From: Chrysemys picta bellii | Taxonomy: Eukaryota; Chordata; Testudines; Emydidae | NCBI RefSeq assembly: GCF_011386835.1 | Contig: NC_088795.1 | Location: forward strand, 115,585,434-115,649,433 | DNA length: 64,000 bases | Reading direction: 5' to 3' | Shown: positions 59,213 through 64,000 of the stretch, piece by piece | How positions within the stretch are numbered: the stretch's first letter is position 1 | How the letters are laid out: each line of letters starts with the position of its first letter | Notes under the pieces: generated by a model | Told to the model about the DNA's origin: nothing | The model's input: only the letters and a program-made list of their open reading frames with translations | The model's database searches: none | Translations under genes and position numbers: made by a program

Positions 59213-61311
59213 AAACTGTAATTACAAGAAAAATACTGGTTGAAGTCTGCTTTCTATTATATTCTGTGTAGGTCTCTCTATCTAGCACAGAATTGCTTTG
59301 TTCTGAGTGCATGTTAAACTTGTGAACAGAGGAGAGCTGGCACTGACAGTCAAAGGGTAAATGTCAGTCTGTGGGAGAGTTTTGCACATTTCATACAGTT
59401 TGAGATGATCAGCAGTGACCCAGAAACATGCAGCAGTGTGAAGAGAGGGTATTCTTGTCTATGCTAAATGCATTCAAGAGTTCCAAAATAAGATTTGTTT
59501 GCTGTGCTGCTGAGCCATTTGTCTGCATAATTTACCTGCATCAGACGTGTCCAAACGTCATCACAATTGTACCCATTCTTGTTAAACCACCTTTAGCCAG
59601 GAATGTGCTGAATATTCACCTAGAATATTTCTCTTGGCATTATACTCCAGTTGAATGACTTGGATACTATGCACTCGGTGGCATCCAGAAATAACACAAA
59701 GAATAAATCTTTTACCTTTATCCAATTGTTCAAGAATTTGGAAGGAAAAAATTGCTAATTAGCTTCATTGACCCATAGAACAAAGGGAACAGCAGAGGTG
59801 TTCTCTGCAGTTGACAAAGCAGCCAAAGTATATAGAATGGGAAAAAATTGTTCAGACATCTCTTTGTTTTTTCTACTGCTGTAGAAAATGAAGAGGCAAT
59901 TGAAATGGGTAATTTTAGCAAATGTTGGAGGATTAAATAGAGGCAATCACAGAATAAGTAGCTCTCCTTTGTATATAAAACACTAAGAACAATCTGTTAT
60001 TAGAGATGTAATGTTTTCTTATGAAAGTACTTCCTTGGCTGAAACAGGCAAATTGTTTGTTAAGATGCCTTTAGATCAACATGTTTGTAACCCTTCAACA
60101 GCTGTAGCATTGAAATATGTCTACGAAAGGGATCAAATGTAAATAAGGAAAAAGTCCTTACCCATGACCTTCCAGGAATATTTAAAAATATAAGGAAATA
60201 TTACTTTAAACCATAAATATACAGCAGAGATAATGCCAACAGAATTAAACAACCATCTGGTGTAATTATTCATATTCTCTAAAAATACTTTGCATGAGAA
60301 TGTGCCACCACACTTCCCTATATAAATCAGAGAATTGATTTTAAAAGAAACCCAGGGGATGCAGAAGAATATTTTTTTTAAAGATGCAGATTAATAGTTT
60401 CCTTCCACTCCCAAGTGAGTAGCCAAGAAGGGAGTGAGGGACAATGGTTGTGTGGGGATGGGAGCAAAGAGAGCAATTTAAGTCACTAACTTTAAAACAA
60501 ATAAACAAACCTATAATTAATACCACACATCTATCACCCTAATCACATTGCTTGTATGTTATGTCACATTCCCCCACCCTTCGTGTGTGTCATCTTTTTC
60601 GATTGTATGCTTTTCAGCACAGGGATTCATCTATGTTTAGAAAGTGCCTCGCACGTTTTGGGCAGTATCACAACATAAACAAATATTATGAAGAATATTA
60701 ATGGGGCTTTGGTTATACAAATATTGGGGATTTTTTTTTTTTTTTTTTTGTCACAGAACTCCCGTCTTCACTGGCAGATGAGAGTAATTTTGTGCAAATA
60801 TGGGTATTTGCTATTCATACTGGGAATGCTCACCCCTGTTTATAAAAATTTCAGTCATCCAACGAGGGAACAGAAACACAAAGTGACCAGTCACATGCCA
60901 TAAATAGCAGTTTGCAAACAAGCCTAGGCTGAAATATGTTTGAATAATGTATTCAAACTGCAAGAAACAAATACATTTGTAAATAGTGAAGTTGTTCATG
61001 GATAATTTGCACATAGTAAAAAAGGCTCAAGTGTTGGATAAATCATTTGGCGTGAATAGTTCACTCAACTCTTAATGACACATTTGTGTTCTGTTGTATT
61101 AGAGAAAAGTATAGGTTTACAGCACAGATGCCAGTAAACTCTTTATCTGCATTCAAATTAATGCAAAATATTAGAGGTATTTTTCAGTGATAATAAAGGT
61201 AGATGCATGATGGAGTATTACTAAAATAATTTGAAGTTAGCTGCATTTTGTAACATGTCATGATCAATATTATGTTGAACAGGACTTGGAATATACAAGT
61301 ATTTGGTTAAA
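59213..61311. other. Unassigned, one old repeat tail
   Basis: No gene recognised. Positions 60600-60695 resemble a LINE2/CORE-SINE tail. A T homopolymer of about 19 bp lies near 60731-60749. Confidence 0.4.
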
Positions 61312-61320
61312 GACTAATGG

Positions 61321-61716
61321 CATAGATGGTGGATATCGTAGGCAGTGGGAGGCTGTGCCTCCTCAAACAGCCTATCGTGGCCCCACCCACACTCCACCCC
61401 CAGGCCAGGCCCCCTCCTGCAGTTCCCAGCACACTGCCCTGTCTGGCCCAGGCTGGTTGGGGTTGTCCAGCCTGCCTCCTGCAGGGACTCAGGGCAGCTG
61501 GTGCTGTGGCTGTGCCTCCTGGCACGCCAGAGCTGGGGACCGGCACACTGGAGCTAGGTCCTCACCTCTCAGCCACCCAGCACGGGGTTGGGGTGCTCTG
61601 GGCTCCTGCAGGGGAGGGGTGGCAGAAAGGGAAGGGAAGGGATAGGGCCTTGGGCACAAGGAAGGGGAGGGGCTGGGGGCTAGTCTCCCCCAACAGTTGG
61701 GTCACCAGCCGCCCGT
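61321..61716. mobile_element. GC-rich hAT-like element
   Basis: The 9-bp sequence gactaatgg lies on both sides (61312-61320, 61717-61725). The ends catagatggtgga and, inverted, cacgggcggctgg differ almost only by transitions, as expected of a decayed CpG-rich terminal repeat. The interior is very GC-rich and gives long frames on both strands without a domain. An 8-bp duplication within the 9 bp would fit hAT. Confidence 0.6.
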
Positions 61717-61725
61717 GACTAATGG

Positions 61726-63941
61726 GATTTCATCCTAAAATAAATACACACTGTAGGTGTACTCTGATGCATCGTTTGTTAGGACTGTGTGTGGAGGAGA
61801 CTATTTATATTGTGTATTTCACAGGCCAATTTTCATGTGTGAATATGAGTAACATGGATATCAGCTGCTCATAACTCTCCCACTCCTAACCCATCTCTTG
61901 CACCTCCACTTGGGCAAAAAGTGACAAGGCGTTATCTCAAAGTATGTTCAGGATTAAGCCTATCCACATAGCCGAGGTGGACTGAGAATTAATGAGACCC
62001 AGATTCATCAGTACTGTAAGCCTGGCTTGAGAACAATAGTGAGAATCTTAGTAAAATCCATTTGCAGCAACTGGACTCTGCAAATCATTAACCTTAATGA
62101 CTGCATGATGAGAATGAGGTGAAGATAATAGTTCCTTTTGGAAGTTTCATTTATGTATTTATTATAATACTGGATTTGCTTTCATAGCTCTTTTCAAGGT
62201 GGTGGACAATTGGAAATGTGAATCCAGTGCTCGAGGCTCAGGTTGAAGAAGATCTTTCATATTTTCAAGTATACTGTAAACCACAGAGTAAATGGAACTT
62301 GTATAATGGATCTTTTAGGGATGGGCTTTTTATCTGTATAGATATAAATCTATAGGGTAAGAATGAATTAAGGCAGGGAAAAATTTAGGTGATACTATTC
62401 TCTCTATATAAAAATTTAGGTGATACTATTCTACCACCACACTCCATATAGCAGGACATATTGTAGGTCATACCTATAAATTCAGACCACTAAAGACTGC
62501 AAAAAAACAGGGACCTGATTCTGCCCTCAGTTACACCACTGCTGTATACCAGAGTAAGTTAATTAAAGTGAATGGAGTTATACCAGGGTAAAATGAGTGT
62601 CGCTTTGCTGTTATGAAATAATTCTTGTTATTTCTTAGGCCAGTTGTTGGTGACATAACAGATCAAAAATAATCACCTGTGTGAGCAGTAGCAACTCTAG
62701 TGATGCCAATGGTGAATTTGACCTTCTATATTTCAGTTAGAATTTAAGGACAATACGATATTCTTCTCCTATAGAAGGGAAATGTATTTTCAAAACTCCA
62801 CAGTATCTGGGCAGTAGAAGAATCAGAAACCTTCACTCCTAACTCAACAAAAGTGGCCATTAAGCTCAGGTGAGGAGCTTGGCACCAGAGTCACATGTAG
62901 ACAAGAGCCAAGGAGGGGAGGAAGGACTCTCCAAGCCCTGTGATCTCAGCCTAACATGTGAAGTTTCTGTCTCTTCCATGGAAACTTTTTCAATTGACCA
63001 ATAATCTTATTATGGGGCCTACATGGTATTGAGGGCATTACACCAGCTTTCTACACTGGGGTAAATTTTACCCTCATGGAGACCAGGAGCCTACTTGGGA
63101 TTGCTTTACCTGAGAAAAGGGGCCTCCTAGAAAATTCACTTAGAGTTTGCAAGGTATTATATTGAGCTGATTTGCAGGGACTTTGACTATTACTCTTTTA
63201 TTTTCTCTGATTATGCAAGGCATAGCATCTTACAGGGCATATGTTTAGTAATTTATGTGTTACAGTGGTTCCTATTAACAAATAAACATTTACCAACAAG
63301 AGAGGGCTCAGTCTTTTTCTAGTTAGATCAGAAAAGAGTGGTGGTATCTGAGGTGCTGTGGTGTGATAAAAGTTTGTAGATTGTGCAGGGTCTTTTATGG
63401 TTGTGTGCTGGGAGGGTGTAGAATGCAAGGGGTTTTGCTCCCCATGTGCAGCTTACAGAAGGGCATCTTACAATTGCAGTGTCTGCTCTCAGAGAAGCAC
63501 AAAGATGCTCCTATTGGGGTCACATAACATCCCAAGAGACACAAGGAGGACTAGGGACAAGGAAGAGACATTGCCTTGATAGCTCCCTCCATATCAGTAG
63601 GGCTGAGTAGGATGCAGCATCTTAAAGGATAGTGCAGTCCCCCTACACACTGGATGACAAGCCCTTGTGCCTAAGGCACAATCCCCTGGAGCCCCTTCTG
63701 GAAACTCCCTAATGCAGAGCTACACATGACAGGCAAGTGAGAATGTAATGCAATGTATATGTGTCCTCATAGCCACTACCTGATTTCTTAATAAAGTAAA
63801 ATATACATGTTAACTCAACAGGCAACCCAGTTCACACAGAGTAGTTTAAAAAAAAACCCCATGGAATACTCCACACTTCAATAAGTTTCTTTTAAACAAT
63901 TTGGGCCACACAAAGAGGAAAGTAAATATATCTAAGTACAC
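61726..63941. other. Unassigned, one palindromic repeat
   Basis: No gene recognised. Positions 62512-62600 ('ctgattctgccctcagttac' ... 'gaatggagttataccagggt') belong to the old palindromic repeat class. Confidence 0.45.
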
Positions 63942-64000
63942 CTCTACCTCAATATAACGCGACCCGATATAACACGGTAAAGCAGTGCTCCTGGAGGGCG
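63942..64000. repeat. Repeat cut by the window end
   Basis: The block starts 'cacctctacctcaatataac' and carries the internal motif 'gatataac(a/g)cg' twice. It resembles a non-autonomous DNA transposon common in turtles, but the class cannot be decided from 59 bp. Confidence 0.5.

Noticed and set aside
61286..61718. Overlapping frames of up to 130 codons
   Set aside because: They lie in a GC-rich repeat, are proline/glycine-rich, and are open in several frames at once.

Overview
The window is vertebrate, most likely from a hidden-necked (cryptodiran) turtle. The evidence is a tRNA-derived SINE with a CR1-like tail (2886-3072), several CR1 LINE copies, a PIF/Harbinger transposon with its MITEs, and Penelope-type repeats. 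The DNA is mostly AT-rich, with no operons, ribosome-binding sites, rRNA or CRISPR. I found no host protein-coding exon that I could support, so I read it as intergenic or intronic DNA built from layered mobile elements.

Layout. 1-10 kb: tRNA-derived SINEs, a Penelope-like fragment with a decayed hammerhead-like motif, a LINE endonuclease remnant and unassigned AT-rich DNA. 10-17 kb: a CR1 tail, a 112-bp hAT MITE with an exact 8-bp duplication, otherwise unassigned. 17.13-21.30 kb: a 4.17-kb PIF/Harbinger element with two convergent genes, a Myb/SANT-like DNA-binding protein on + and a DDE transposase on -; both are damaged. 21.5-24.2 kb: a Harbinger MITE, a MIR-like SINE and a GC-rich hAT element. 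24.6-32.9 kb: a non-mammalian L1/Tx1-type LINE. Its ORF1 and ORF2 are separated by about 3 kb that holds a reversed CR1 and another LINE tail, and ORF2 is split by a Harbinger MITE.

34.5-40 kb: a solo LTR with 5-bp duplications, a small TA-flanked MITE, a CORE/MIR-like SINE and a reversed CR1 carrying a hAT insertion. 41.4-44 kb: a decayed RTE-type LINE. 45.6-55.9 kb: CR1, three more Harbinger-type MITEs, a hAT fragment, a MIR-like SINE split by a MITE, and three Penelope-like repeats with hammerhead-ribozyme-like cores. 56-64 kb: mostly unassigned, with CR1 tails, a GC-rich hAT-like element and the edge of another repeat.

Two things deserve most attention. First, four loci carry short repeats with a hammerhead-like core (CUGANGA, a stem II hairpin, GAAA, a very short stem III); two are head-to-head inverted pairs, and one has a 12-bp target duplication. 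Second, the Harbinger transposase is nearly full length but has a frameshift, a nonsense codon and an Asp-to-Asn change at the expected second catalytic position. Family calls rest on recognised protein and terminal motifs, since no database could be searched.
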